This document shows, piece after piece, positions 45,028 to 54,783 of a DNA stretch of 64,000 nucleotides. A program made the translations under genes and the position numbers. Below the pieces are notes generated by a model, which worked only from the letters and a program-made list of their open reading frames with translations, was not told the DNA's origin and searched no databases. Origin of the DNA: CAUZIZ01 sp965219855 (GTDB lineage Bacteria > Acidobacteriota > UBA6911 > RPQK01 > JAJDTT01); assembly GCA_965219855.1 (NCBI GenBank), contig CBDCOR010000012.1, positions 310,001 through 374,000 on the forward strand, in the 5' to 3' direction. The number at the start of each line of letters is the position of its first letter. Within the stretch, counting starts at the first letter, position 1.

Positions 45028-48000
45028 ATGAAAGCTTTATATTGCAAGTATTGGCTGGCTGGAGTCATCATTTTGCTTTCGCCTTTGGTTTTCGCAAGTT
45101 TATGGGCCCAACTGGGCGGAGGCGCGATCTTCGGAATCGTCACTGACGAGACCGACGCCGTCATCCCTGGGGCGGAGGTAAAGGCTACCAACGTCGGGAC
45201 CAACAAGGTCAACGTCACTATCACGGGCGATGCGGGATTCTACGAATTTCCGTTGCTGCCCACCGGCACTTACGTGCTCAGCGTTGAAGTGCCGGGATTT
45301 CGGACAGGCACCAGCACCCAAGTGGTTTTGGAATCGGGAACTCGACCCCGAGTCGATTTTCAAATGCAGGTGGGAGATGTTAGCGAACGAGTGGAGGTGG
45401 TCGGAAGCGCTCCCATCATCAACCGCTCCAATCCTGAGCTAGGGATTGCCCTGGACGATCGAACCACGAAGGAGCTTCCCCTGAAAAAGCGCAGTTTCTT
45501 TGACATGCTTAATTTGCAGCCGGGCGTGATTGCCCGCGCCTCTGAACCGGTTAGTGCCGCCGGAACCGGACCCCTCATAGGAGGGAGGGGCGGTGTCGAG
45601 TTTTACGGCAGTATAGGACACGGAAACAACTGGCTGCTCGACGGCATAGACATGTCCTTTGGAGAAAACAACGCTACTGGAGACTCAGGCGCCGGCACCG
45701 GCGGCGCTGGAGCCCTCATCAACACGGTGAGCGTGGAAGCCATTTCCGAGCTGAAAACAACCGGCAGTTCGTTTTCGGCTGAGTATGGTCGCTCGCTCGG
45801 TGCCGTGATCAATATCAACACCAAGTCTGGGAGCAACGACTTCCACGGGACAGCCTTCTGGTTCTGGCGCAGGGACAGGTTCAACGCCAATAGCTTCTTC
45901 AACAACTCGAGGGGATTGCCCGTGCCCGGCCTGAAGCAAGATCAGTACGGTGGGAATATTGGTGGGCCCGTTGTCAAAGACCGGGTCTTCTTCTTCTTCA
46001 ACTATGAGGGAGCGGACATGGATCGCGAGACAACGCAAACCGGGAATCGCCTGACGGACCAAGTGATTCAAAACCAGCTTGGCATCGACAGTTCGACCGT
46101 GGTGGATCCCGAATTGGGGAGAATCAGACATGCCACTCCGAATCCCCTCCTCCAGGACCTGTACCGGCAATTGTCTCCGGCAGGCTGCTCGCCGACCAGC
46201 GATCCCAGAGTCTGCTTTCACGCACGCAACGCCCCCAACACCAACGACGAGAATACTTATCTCTGGAGAGGCGATGTCGAGCTCACCGACACCCAGCATT
46301 TGTCCGGACGCTTCAGCTACAACAACCAGGATTTCCAGCAGGTGTCTTTCACGGATTTTCCGGATCATACCCGCATATTCCCGACCCGCTTCCGAAATGT
46401 CGCACTTCAGCACAATTACACCCTCTCGCCCAGAGTGCTCAACGAGTTCCGTTTCGGCATCAACAGCAACGCGCTCCAACGTCTGCGGCGCGCGCTCAGG
46501 GGAGAATTCCCGGCGGGATCAGGGTCGGCCCGCGCCTCAGGACTCACCGCTGTCGATAGGCAGTGCGTCATCGCGTTCGACACCAAGACCTGGACGATTG
46601 CCGATAACTTCTCCTGGATTCGCGACCGTCACCACTTGAAATTCGGCTTCGAGGCCCGCTACATAGACACGAAGCGGCTCATCGCCGAAAATCCGATCAT
46701 TAATTACGCAAGTGTTGATGATCTGCTCTTCGAAAGAGATCCCCAGAGTGTCCAGATCTGGTTTGGCTTTCCAGATGGTCTCGACGGTTTCGACACTTGG
46801 CAAACCGGTTGGTATGTGAATGACGACTGGCGGGTCACGGACCGGGTCCAACTCAACCTCGGGCTGCGTTACGAGTACTACACTCCACTCCTCGGTCCCT
46901 GGAACATCGCCGGCGATGATCCGTTCGGCCCCTTCATCTCCGATCGGGAAACCGAGGCCATATTCGACACCGACCGCAACAACTTCGCGCCGCGGCTTGG
47001 CGCGGTGATTGATCTGGACGAGGACGGCAAGACGGTGTTGCGACTCGGCGGGGCGGTGAGCTTCATCCCTGCCCAGCCGTTCAACTACTTCGACATGGGG
47101 TTTTTGCCGAGTCCAGCCTTCCCCTCGTTTGCGCGGTTTGCTCCGGTCGATATTCCGGACGCCTTCAAACCCATCAGATTCCCGTTTACCTTCGACTTTC
47201 AGCAACAGGTCATCGCGGCTCTGAAAGCGGATGATCCGACACAAATCCCTGCGGTTCTCCGCGAAGCCGCGGAAGCTCGTGACCTGGCGGAGCGCGACCG
47301 GGCAGATGCCTATGCCTCCCACTGGAATCTCAGCCTGGAGCGCGAGCTGATGCCCTGGCTGAGTGCCAGCGCCGCTTATGTCGGAAGTGCCAGCAACAAA
47401 CTTTTTAGGAATACTAACCCGAACCTTTTCGATCACACCATTCGCTGCGCCGAGAGATCGGGTCCCCAATGCGTGGGACCTAGACAGCGATTCAGACCGG
47501 AGTTCTCAGGCTTTCGGCTGCGCCACACCAATGCGAGAATTAACTATCACGCGATGCATCTGAGCTTGAGAGCGCGGAGAAGCGACCTTTCCTTCCTTAC
47601 CAGCTATATGTGGTCCAGGGCAATGAGCTACGGTTCGGCCGATACGCGCGGAGGCGGTCTGGAGCAGGATCTTGACAACGTCGCTGGGTCGTACGGTCCC
47701 AAGGGCTCGGATGCCCACCATCGGTTCATGGGAAATATCATCTGGGAGATCCCCAGTGGCTCACACTCCGGCTTCGCGCGGCAGGCATTGGGGGGCTGGA
47801 ACGTGTCGGGAATCATTGGTGCCAGAAGCGCCTACCCCTTCAACATCCTCAGCGGATTCGATACCCGTGGCATTGGAAGCAGCGGCCGGCAGCGGCCCAA
47901 CCGTGTGCCGGGGGTAAATCCTCGGCTGAGCGGAGCGGATCGGTTGGCATGGGTCAATCCAGCCGCCTTCTGTTTCCCGGCCGCAGGCGGCGGATGTCAA

Positions 48001-48312
48001 GAGTCCTTTGTGAATGAAGCGGGAGTAACTATCAATCCCCCTTTTACCAACGGCGAATTCGGCCAACTCGGCCTGTACACTGAACGGGGGCCCGCTGCCT
48101 TCTGGTTTGACATGGGACTGTTCAAGAACTTTTACTTGAAAGAGCAGCATCATCTCCAGTTCCGCTTCGAGATGTTCAACGCCTTGAATCACCCCGTGCT
48201 GGCCAACCCGGCGGGTTTTACTGGCGCCTCGTTGACATCTGCGACTTTTGGGCGCATTAACGGCGGCGCCGATGGGCGCAGCATGCAGTTTGGCCTCAAG
48301 TACATTTTCTAG
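45028..48312 (+). CDS. TonB-dependent receptor, Oar-like, with carboxypeptidase-regulatory-like domain
   Basis: About 1094 residues in the outer membrane, importing or binding large substrates. Start at 45028 follows a strong GGGGGAGG site; the signal is WLAGVIILLSPLVFASLWA. Residues ~28-115 are a CarboxypepD_reg-like/SusD-type beta domain (GIVTDETDAVIPGAEVKATN; GFYEFPLLPTGTYVLSVEV). The plug covers roughly ~115-270 (AISELKTTGSSFSAEYGRSL). The remainder is a 22-strand-type barrel ending in a C-terminal aromatic (FGLKYIF). Acidobacteriota have many such Oar paralogues. A strong terminator follows. Intact; the cargo is unknown, but the neighbours suggest oligosaccharides. Confidence 0.92.
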   Translation: MKALYCKYWLAGVIILLSPLVFASLWAQLGGGAIFGIVTDETDAVIPGAEVKATNVGTNKVNVTITGDAGFYEFPLLPTGTYVLSVEVPGFRTGTSTQVVLESGTRPRVDFQMQVGDVSERVEVVGSAPIINRSNPELGIALDDRTTKELPLKKRSFFDMLNLQPGVIARASEPVSAAGTGPLIGGRGGVEFYGSIGHGNNWLLDGIDMSFGENNATGDSGAGTGGAGALINTVSVEAISELKTTGSSFSAEYGRSLGAVININTKSGSNDFHGTAFWFWRRDRFNANSFFNNSRGLPVPGLKQDQYGGNIGGPVVKDRVFFFFNYEGADMDRETTQTGNRLTDQVIQNQLGIDSSTVVDPELGRIRHATPNPLLQDLYRQLSPAGCSPTSDPRVCFHARNAPNTNDENTYLWRGDVELTDTQHLSGRFSYNNQDFQQVSFTDFPDHTRIFPTRFRNVALQHNYTLSPRVLNEFRFGINSNALQRLRRALRGEFPAGSGSARASGLTAVDRQCVIAFDTKTWTIADNFSWIRDRHHLKFGFEARYIDTKRLIAENPIINYASVDDLLFERDPQSVQIWFGFPDGLDGFDTWQTGWYVNDDWRVTDRVQLNLGLRYEYYTPLLGPWNIAGDDPFGPFISDRETEAIFDTDRNNFAPRLGAVIDLDEDGKTVLRLGGAVSFIPAQPFNYFDMGFLPSPAFPSFARFAPVDIPDAFKPIRFPFTFDFQQQVIAALKADDPTQIPAVLREAAEARDLAERDRADAYASHWNLSLERELMPWLSASAAYVGSASNKLFRNTNPNLFDHTIRCAERSGPQCVGPRQRFRPEFSGFRLRHTNARINYHAMHLSLRARRSDLSFLTSYMWSRAMSYGSADTRGGGLEQDLDNVAGSYGPKGSDAHHRFMGNIIWEIPSGSHSGFARQALGGWNVSGIIGARSAYPFNILSGFDTRGIGSSGRQRPNRVPGVNPRLSGADRLAWVNPAAFCFPAAGGGCQESFVNEAGVTINPPFTNGEFGQLGLYTERGPAAFWFDMGLFKNFYLKEQHHLQFRFEMFNALNHPVLANPAGFTGASLTSATFGRINGGADGRSMQFGLKYIF

Positions 48313-48351
48313 CCGGTCCGGTCCAACAAGAAGTCCAAGATCCTGTCTGTT

Positions 48352-48388
48352 GTGGAGGGCTCGTTCAGAGCCCTCCACTGGCTTTTTT
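48352..48388 (+). terminator. rho-independent terminator after the TonB receptor
   Basis: Perfect 11-bp stem GTGGAGGGCTC / GAGCCCTCCAC with GTTCA loop, then TGGCTTTTTT, 40 bases past the receptor stop. Confidence 0.9.
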
Positions 48389-48572
48389 CGGAGCCCGAGC
48401 CTCCTTCTACATCAGCCCTCTCCCATGCCGTTCGCATCGGCCGAGTTAAGCCAGTCACCACATGATTGAAACCCGCTGAGAATTCTTGAGCTCGGTGAGT
48501 GCCGGAGCGGTGTCGATACTCTCCAGCACTTCTCTACGAGCAAAGCCCCCGTTCCCCCGTCAGGCCTGGTAA

Positions 48573-48632
48573 TGACAAGGTAAAAGTGACTCGGCGTGAT
48601 CACGTAAAAGTGACCCACCCCTGGTTCAAAGT
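48573..48632. repeat. remnant end of an IS21-like element
   Basis: Spaced direct repeats GGTAAAAGTGACTC and CGTAAAAGTGACCCACC followed by a weaker CAAAGTAGCCCACC. This pattern resembles the multiple terminal repeats of another IS21-type element (not the one at 21948). No genes or second end are present. Confidence 0.45.
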
Positions 48633-48643
48633 AGCCCACCCTG

Positions 48644-49579
48644 TTAGTTCTCTGAATAGTACGGCCGGTAACTGAAGACTTGAGGATCGGTCGGGTCGAC
48701 GGACACCACGACACCGGCGACGTTGGGCGAGCCAAAGACCTCCATGCGAATGAAGTGTAGATAGGTCTTGCCGGATTCGTCCTTGAAGGGCGTGTCGATG
48801 CGATAGTAGTGGGTATCGCCGTGGATGCAGACGACTGGCCTCTCGTATTTCGACAGGAAGTCGCGCATGACGGCAAGAAAGTCCTTAAACCCCTCGCCGC
48901 TTCCTGCCTCGAAGCCCGGATTGGCGTGAATCACAACGGCCACGCCGGGAACGTCGGTCGACAACGCTTGCGCGAAGCTTTCCTTGAGAAAGGCGAGGTT
49001 CGCCTGATTACGTCCGCGGAACTCCTCCATCGACGGCGGATGGTCCGCGCGATGATTGTTCCCGCTCCCCACGATGTGCGCAACAATGAACAGCACCCCT
49101 GATTTAGTAAAGCGGTAGTTCTCGACGTACGCGGGGAACTTCCCATCGCGATTCTGATGCACGGTTTTCAACTCTTCGAGTCGCAACGTCGCGCGGTCTT
49201 TGAAGAACAGCTCGCGTAGCTTGCCCAGCCGTTCGACGGGATCGGCGCCCACACCATGGCAATCCGTCCATTCGTTGTCGCCCGGCGTGTAGACAACCGG
49301 TTTTGGGTAGGCTTGGAAGAGGTCGCGAATCTTCTCGAATTCATCGTCGGAGCAGGGCGCGCTTTGCGCCTTGAAATCGCCTACGTGCATCAGGAACGCG
49401 AAATCTTCGCTTGCGGACTGCTTGAGAAGACGACGGTACTTAACGTCCTGGTCCGCTTCGTACGGCAGATCCCCGGTGGCCAAGAAGCGGAAACCGGAGT
49501 CCCGGGCGGCGACAGCGCGCGGCAAGGCGAGTAGACCGATGACGATCATCAGCATACCGAGGCTTCTCTGCAGATTCAT
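48644..49579 (-). CDS. exported metallophosphoesterase-like protein
   Basis: A 311-residue protein with a signal peptide (LGMLMIVIGLLALPRAVAA). Calcineurin-like pattern: FLATGDLPYEADQDV (about 32), LMHVGDFKAQSAPC (about 63), VYTPGDNEWTDCHGVG (about 97, Asn-Glu in place of the usual NHD), VVIHANPGFEAG (about 218) and VCIHGDTHYYRIDTP (about 250). A family with GDNEW exists among secreted phosphoesterases, so the altered motif is not necessarily damage. Intact, convergent with the receptor. Confidence 0.82.
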   Translation of the reverse strand: MNLQRSLGMLMIVIGLLALPRAVAARDSGFRFLATGDLPYEADQDVKYRRLLKQSASEDFAFLMHVGDFKAQSAPCSDDEFEKIRDLFQAYPKPVVYTPGDNEWTDCHGVGADPVERLGKLRELFFKDRATLRLEELKTVHQNRDGKFPAYVENYRFTKSGVLFIVAHIVGSGNNHRADHPPSMEEFRGRNQANLAFLKESFAQALSTDVPGVAVVIHANPGFEAGSGEGFKDFLAVMRDFLSKYERPVVCIHGDTHYYRIDTPFKDESGKTYLHFIRMEVFGSPNVAGVVVSVDPTDPQVFSYRPYYSEN

Positions 49580-49734
49580 GGTCGTTCTCCCATCGTAGCG
49601 GGTGTACGGGAGGGGCCGGCGGCGATCAAGGCGTCGCGTGTTCTGGATACTACAGTCAGTAATCGGCGAAATAGACCGTGTTTTGCCTTTTCTTGGACGT
49701 CACGTGGAAGCCAGTCTCTTGTCCGCTTGAGTGC

Positions 49735-49818
49735 CGCATCGAGGAGTTGCTGGGGACGCTCCAGCCCGGCGATGGCCTGCTGGTCAACGAACTGTCGCTG
49801 CTCGGCCGCGCAAAGGGG
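49735..49818 (+). pseudogene. serine recombinase (resolvase) fragment
   Basis: RIEELLGTLQPGDGLLVNEL followed by SLLGR matches the N-terminal catalytic domain of resolvase/invertase proteins around the second conserved block (…GDxLxVxxLxRLGR). The catalytic Ser segment and HTH are absent. The rest of 49580-49961 shows nothing else. Confidence 0.5.
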
Positions 49819-49961
49819 CCCTGGGGAATGTCCAAGCTCGACGGCAAAGGGCTGGCGAGAGGGTTCGCCCAAAGCTTATGTTGTATTTCAACACCAATCT
49901 GGGCGCTACCCCAACATGGGTCGACGCCATCCCTTCGTTATCTGTTTTCGCACTCGGTCAT

Positions 49962-50672
49962 CTATATCGGATCGTAGCTGGACGGTTCCGGCACCACGAT
50001 GGCTGGGCGTCCTGCGATAGGCGTCGGCATAGGAAACGTCACCGTATGATGCCGCGGAAAGATCACCGGATCACGTCCGCGCAGCTTGAGAAAAGGCTCG
50101 ATACGCGTCATTCGTCGCTTGATACCGGAGACGGGCGGTAAGTTGTAATGCATCGGTACGATCCACGTCGGATTCAATAGGTCGATCATCGGGTCCAGTT
50201 CGTCGAAGTGGACCGTCAATCCTTCGCCAGTCAGGGCCAGCAGGACGTCACAGTGCCCGGCAAACGGCGCCAGCTGGTCGGCGTCGAGGCCATAGCCCAG
50301 GTCCCCCATGTGCAGAAACCAAAAATCGCCGGCCTTCAGGGCATACAGCGAGTTGTCATCCGCGCCGTCCGGATGATCCGGTGCCTCGGCGGCTTCTACC
50401 GCGACCAACGGCTGGCCGCCGATTTCCGCTGCGGTGATGCCGCGAGCAACGTCGAGGGCGTTGATCACTTTCGGATTGCCCTTGACGAGTCCCACGTTGG
50501 CATGGGCGATATCGGTCAGTGAACTGACGATCACGGTCTCCGCTGCGATCCGCCGGCCGTCGTCGTCGAGCCCGATGGCTGCCGGGGTGTAGGGATCCAT
50601 GGCGATCGCCGCCGCCCCGTCCTGCCAGACCCGAAAACACGCCATGCCGACCCACTCGAGATGAACTGCCAT
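49962..50672 (-). CDS. MBL-fold (beta-lactamase-like) hydrolase
   Basis: About 236 residues. ATG 50672 is chosen for GAGGGG nine bases upstream; the frame opens earlier at 50831 but that part overlaps the next gene. UPF0173-like metallo-beta-lactamase fold: VWQDGAAAIAMDPYTP (about 15-30), VIVSSLTDIAHANV in place of the usual THxHxDH, FWFLHMGDLGYGLDADQL (about 117) and TWIVPMHYNLPPVSG (about 167). The degenerate first metal motif suggests a changed or single-metal site. It follows the isomerase gene on the same strand, probably as an operon. Confidence 0.72.
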   Translation of the reverse strand: MAVHLEWVGMACFRVWQDGAAAIAMDPYTPAAIGLDDDGRRIAAETVIVSSLTDIAHANVGLVKGNPKVINALDVARGITAAEIGGQPLVAVEAAEAPDHPDGADDNSLYALKAGDFWFLHMGDLGYGLDADQLAPFAGHCDVLLALTGEGLTVHFDELDPMIDLLNPTWIVPMHYNLPPVSGIKRRMTRIEPFLKLRGRDPVIFPRHHTVTFPMPTPIAGRPAIVVPEPSSYDPI

Positions 50673-50721
50673 GAATATCCCCTCAGGCCATAGCAGATGG
50701 ACCTGTCTGGAAGAAGGACAT

Positions 50722-51738
50722 TTACCCTTCTCCGCGATCCATGGCAAGGCCGCCGGCACGGTCCATGCCGACGTGTTCCCACCACTTCGCACCGGGCGGG
50801 CGTTCGAGCACCAGCGGCTTAAGGAAGGCAAGGGACTTTCTCAACCCTTCGTCGACATCGATGAACTCGCATTCCATCTCGACGGAGATGACGTGGTCGT
50901 AGCCCATAAAGCGGAGCGTCGTAATAAACTCTGTCCACTCGGTTGCGCCGTGTCCCCAACCCGAGAGCGTATAGTTCCAGGAGCGGTCGGCGGGATTCTC
51001 CGGAGTGCTGTTGTCCATCAGGCCCTTGAGGCGAATATGGTGCTGATGCAAGCTAATATCCTTGGCGTGAACGTGCTGGACGACATCTCCCAGGTAGCGG
51101 ACTGCCTCGCTCGGGTCGATGCCCTGGTACCACAAATGCGAGATGTCAAAGTTGCACGCTGCCACGGGGCCGATCTCGTCACGCAATCGGATCATCAGCG
51201 ACGGATTGTAGATCATATCTCCGCCGTGCATCTCGAAGCAGATGGCCACTCCATGATCCGCCGCGATCTTTCCGTGTTCACGCCAGTAAGGGAGAAGCCG
51301 CTTTTCCCATTGCCACTCGAGAGTGTCTCGCAGATGGGGCCACTCGGCAAACGTCACCCAGTTTGGTGCCCGATCACCTTCAGCCCCTTCCGGCAGCCCT
51401 GCCAACAGCGTGATGCGCTTGACGTCTGCCATTTCCATGAACTCGCAGGTCGTGCGAAACTCGCGGGAATACTGCTCGGCCACCTGCTTGTCCGGCATCA
51501 ATGGCGCGCCGTGACCACCCAAAGCACTCACCTCGAGCTCGTTTTCGGCAAACCGATCCTGCCAGCGGCGGACCTCGCCAGGGTCCTTGATCAACATTTC
51601 GGGATTGCAAAACTTCTTGTTCCAGAGTCCGCACGCTCCAACTTCGACCGCCTTGAAACCGAGGTCGCGTGCGTATTGCAGCCCCTCACCCGCTGTCTCG
51701 AATTGCAGCAGGTTCTGTGAGATGACGCCAAGTTTCAT
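50722..51738 (-). CDS. sugar phosphate isomerase/epimerase family protein
   Basis: A 338-residue TIM-barrel protein without a signal peptide. AP-endonuclease-2 pattern: GFKAVEVGACGLWNKKFC (about 28-45), the metal Glu in VAICFEMHGGDMIYN (about 168), ACNFDISHLWYQGIDPSEAV (about 193), VVQHVHAKDISLHQHHI (about 219) and VISVEMECEFIDVDEGL (about 285). In relatives it acts on keto-sugars or myo-inositol derivatives. It is probably cotranscribed with the downstream MBL hydrolase 49 bases away. Intact. Confidence 0.88.
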   Translation of the reverse strand: MKLGVISQNLLQFETAGEGLQYARDLGFKAVEVGACGLWNKKFCNPEMLIKDPGEVRRWQDRFAENELEVSALGGHGAPLMPDKQVAEQYSREFRTTCEFMEMADVKRITLLAGLPEGAEGDRAPNWVTFAEWPHLRDTLEWQWEKRLLPYWREHGKIAADHGVAICFEMHGGDMIYNPSLMIRLRDEIGPVAACNFDISHLWYQGIDPSEAVRYLGDVVQHVHAKDISLHQHHIRLKGLMDNSTPENPADRSWNYTLSGWGHGATEWTEFITTLRFMGYDHVISVEMECEFIDVDEGLRKSLAFLKPLVLERPPGAKWWEHVGMDRAGGLAMDRGEG

Positions 51739-51807
51739 TGTGTGCTCCAGTGTGTTTGTGATTGTTTAAGTGACGATACTCATCGCAGCTGACTTTAAGT
51801 ACTCGGT

Positions 51808-53123
51808 CAGTAGTGTCCCAACGTTTGGGCTTCTAATCTCTGTAAAGTATTAATGAGTAATATGTTAGAGAAGATAATGGGTGTTTCCGACTTGAAAGTG
51901 AGTGTACGCTCACGCCCTTCAGTTCATAAGGAGGGCGAGCATGTACACGGGCACGACGATTTTTTCTCAGGTGATGCGGCATCTTCCCTGGCATCATTTT
52001 CATCGCATTGTTCAGCACTACGGAGGCGACTACAAGGTCAAGTCGTTCCGCTGTGCCGACCATTACCGGGTCATGGCCTTTGCACAGTTGACCTATCGCG
52101 AGAGCTTGCGCGATATCGAAGCCTGCCTACGGGCCATGAGATCCAAGCTCTTCCACATGGGCATTCGCTCCACGGTCTCCCGCAACAATCTGTCCAATGC
52201 CAACGAGAGGCGCGACTGGCGCATCTATGCCGAGTTTGCCCAAGTGCTTATCGCCGAAGCGCGCCGCCTGTACACCGACGAGGACCTGGGAGTCGACCTG
52301 AACGCGACCGTCTATGCCTTGGACTCCACGACCATCGACCTGTGCCTCTCGGTCTTCCCCTGGGCGCGCTTCCGCCGTACCAAGGGGGCGATCAAACTGC
52401 ATACCTTGCTCAACCTGCACGGCGCCATTCCCGAGTTCGTTCTGATCTCGGACGGAAAACTGCACGATGTCCACGCCTTGGACCACCTGATTCCTTGTCC
52501 CGGTGCCTACTACATCATGGATCGCGGATACCTGGATTTCGGGCGCCTGTACCGACTCCATTCTGCCCGGTCGTTATTCGTGACCCGCGCCAAGGCCAAC
52601 TTCAAGTTCCGCCGCCGCTACTCCCACCCGGTGGACAGAACGACGGGACTGATCTGCGACCAAACTGTCCTGCTGAGCACCTTCTATCCGGCCAAGGCCT
52701 ACCCCGAACCTTTGCGTCGCATCAAGTTCTTCGACGTCACCACCGACCTGCGGCTAGTATTCCTCACCAACGACTTTGCTTCTCCCGCTCTGACTATTGC
52801 CCGGCTCTACAAGCTCCGCTGGCAGATCGAACTGTTCTTCAAATGGATCAAACAGCATCTCCGCATCAAGGCCTTTTACGGCACCAGTCCCAATGCCGTG
52901 AAAACACAAATCTGGATCGCCCTCAGTACCTACCTGCTCATCGCCATCATCCGCAAGCGCCTCTATCTCGAGTTGCCGCTCTACACAATTCTCCAGGTCC
53001 TGAGTGTCTCGCTCTTCGAGAAAACCCCAATTTTACAGGCCTTTCAGGACATGCATTACATTACTCAGAATAGTGACATTCATAAACAGTTGATGTTATT
53101 CGACTAACGCTGGGACGCTACTG
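51808..53123 (+). mobile_element. IS4-family insertion sequence, copy 2
   Basis: Identical length (1316 bp) to the copy at 9-1324, in the opposite orientation. A perfect 9-bp target duplication GTACTCGGT lies at 51799-51807 and 53124-53132. Inverted repeats CAGTAGTGTCCCAACGTT and, read inward from the right, CAGTAGCGTCCCAGCGTT. It lies between two intact genes and breaks none visible. Confidence 0.95.
51902..53107 (+). CDS. IS4-family DDE transposase
   Basis: A 401-residue protein matching the copy at 25-1230, with the same DDE residues and Y-(2)-R-(3)-E-(6)-K signature. An in-frame opening upstream and a second long frame (51853-53073) are shadows or an alternative start region. Probably active. 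Confidence 0.93.
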   Translation: MYAHALQFIRRASMYTGTTIFSQVMRHLPWHHFHRIVQHYGGDYKVKSFRCADHYRVMAFAQLTYRESLRDIEACLRAMRSKLFHMGIRSTVSRNNLSNANERRDWRIYAEFAQVLIAEARRLYTDEDLGVDLNATVYALDSTTIDLCLSVFPWARFRRTKGAIKLHTLLNLHGAIPEFVLISDGKLHDVHALDHLIPCPGAYYIMDRGYLDFGRLYRLHSARSLFVTRAKANFKFRRRYSHPVDRTTGLICDQTVLLSTFYPAKAYPEPLRRIKFFDVTTDLRLVFLTNDFASPALTIARLYKLRWQIELFFKWIKQHLRIKAFYGTSPNAVKTQIWIALSTYLLIAIIRKRLYLELPLYTILQVLSVSLFEKTPILQAFQDMHYITQNSDIHKQLMLFD

Positions 53124-53168
53124 GTACTCGGTAATGGGTTATGGGGGATAAAATGACCAATTCGTCAT

Positions 53169-54023
53169 TTACCTCCCCCTCACCCGGCCCCGAATCCGGA
53201 ACAGGGACGTGCGTGCCGTAATATACAAGCTTTTCCTGTCGTCGTCGCCCCAGGCGCAGTTTGTCGGGCGCTCCGGTGTGTTGATGACACCAAGCCACCT
53301 ACCATCGGGCTCGAAAACCCAGATGCCCGTCGCCCCGGCCACATACAAATGGCCCTCCTCATCGACTTTCATCCCGTCGGGCGACCCGGGTTGCGGATGA
53401 TCCATGTCGGCAAGGACCCGGGAATGGGTCAAGCTGCCGTCGGTGTGAACCTCGAACGCACGAACCTGGCTGCGGGGCGTGTCGTTGACGTACAGCACCG
53501 ACTCGTCGGGAGAAAAGGCGAGCCCGTTGGGACGGTCGAAATCGTCGGCGACCCGTGCGACAACACCGTCGTGCGAAATGCGGTACACGCCGTTGCACGG
53601 CTGTTCTTTTTGCTTACTGTACGACGACGATTCACCGGGAATGATTCCGTAGGGCGGGTCCGTAAAATAGATCGTGCCGTCCGAGCGGCAAACAATATCG
53701 TTCGGGCTGTTGAGAAGCTTGCCGTCATACTGCTCGGCGAGTGGTGTCCGGGTGCCATCCGCTTCAATCCGCGAAACCAGCCGATTTCCCTGCTCGCAAA
53801 CCAGCAGCCGGTCTCGGCGGTCCAGGGTGAGACCGTTGGCGTTTCCGCTGGGCTGCCGCCAGGTTTCGACCGTGCCGTCCGGCAGCCATTTGCAAATGCG
53901 GTTTGCCCGGATGTCGGAGAACAGGAGAAAACCCTCCGCCATCCACACCGGGCCTTCCGCAAACTGGAAGTTGCTACCAATTCGCTTCGGTTCTCCCGAT
54001 TCTATCAGTAATTTGAGTTTCAT
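53169..54023 (-). CDS. SMP-30/gluconolactonase-like sugar lactonase
   Basis: A 284-residue six-bladed propeller without a signal peptide. Metal and catalytic residues of the family are visible: Glu in FAEGPVWMAEGFLLFSD (about 22), Asn in LNSPNDIVCRSDGTIYFTD (about 105), Asn in RPNGLAFSPDESVLYVND (about 159) and Asp in GSPDGMKVDEEGHLYVAG (about 208). It would open an aldonolactone, typically the product of a sugar dehydrogenase such as the oxidoreductases nearby. Intact; its stop is 37 bases from the IS4 target duplication. Confidence 0.9.
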   Translation of the reverse strand: MKLKLLIESGEPKRIGSNFQFAEGPVWMAEGFLLFSDIRANRICKWLPDGTVETWRQPSGNANGLTLDRRDRLLVCEQGNRLVSRIEADGTRTPLAEQYDGKLLNSPNDIVCRSDGTIYFTDPPYGIIPGESSSYSKQKEQPCNGVYRISHDGVVARVADDFDRPNGLAFSPDESVLYVNDTPRSQVRAFEVHTDGSLTHSRVLADMDHPQPGSPDGMKVDEEGHLYVAGATGIWVFEPDGRWLGVINTPERPTNCAWGDDDRKSLYITARTSLFRIRGRVRGR

Positions 54024-54296
54024 CCGCTTTTCTGTGCTACGCCGCTGACGGCGCGCAACTCGGAGGTACTGTCAGGCTGCGCCGCCATCGGCAACAATCA
54101 GAGGATGGAATCACCATACCGAGGCCACCGTTTTCCTCCTGAAATCATGACAGCGCCCACGCTCAGCAAGTAGGTCCTCGACAACATCGGTTCTATTCCA
54201 ACAAAGGTACGTAATGCGACATAGGGTCGCGTGTAAGCCCTTCTGGACAGGGAAATTTCGCCGCTTTCGCGACTCCAGGTCCCCCAGGGCCGTTCA

Positions 54297-54490
54297 GGCT
54301 GCCAATTTTGGGGGTCGAATTCCCACCGTATCCTCAAGCTTCTCGTCCGAGAAGTCGTACTCTCCGATCAGGTTGATATGTCGCCAGGAGATGACTGAAC
54401 CATTGGCCACCGCCTCGAGCAAGACTTCTCGGTCGTGGTTGTTGTCGCAATCCGCGATCTTCTGGGACAGGTAGAGATAGTTCCAGCAGG
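54297..54490 (-). pseudogene. Tn3-family transposase, C-terminal fragment
   Basis: ACWNYLYLSQKIADCDNN, then VANGSVISWRHINLIGEYDF and SDEKLEDTVGIRPPKLA, matches the conserved end of Tn3-family TnpA. About 62 residues remain of ~1000. A matching N-terminal piece lies on the other strand at 54690. The stretch 54024-54296 has nothing else. Confidence 0.72.
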
Positions 54491-54689
54491 CCTTAGGTCC
54501 TGGTCATCGGTCCTCACCCGTCATAGCCGATAAGTCTCTCCACACGGTATCCCTCCCTCGTCTTGCTCGCATTGTCTCATTGGTGCGCTTAGGAATCGAG
54601 TTTCCGAGACTATGAATCATGAGACGGTTTGCTGACAACCCTATTTGTCAAAAACTCCCGACTGTTGCGGAGATGAGAGGGGAGCCTCT

Positions 54690-54779
54690 ATGAAGCGTGA
54701 GTGGCACCCTGACGAATGCGTCGAACACTGGACGATCCTGCCGAGGGAGCGGCAACTGTTAGGGAACAAATCCGGCCGT
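54690..54779 (+). pseudogene. Tn3-family transposase, N-terminal fragment
   Basis: MKREWHPDECVEHWTILPRE then RQLLGNKSG is the typical first 30 residues of Tn3-family transposases (DUF4158). GGGGAG precedes the ATG by six bases. It then runs straight into oxidoreductase debris. Confidence 0.65.
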
Positions 54780-54783
54780 CAGG

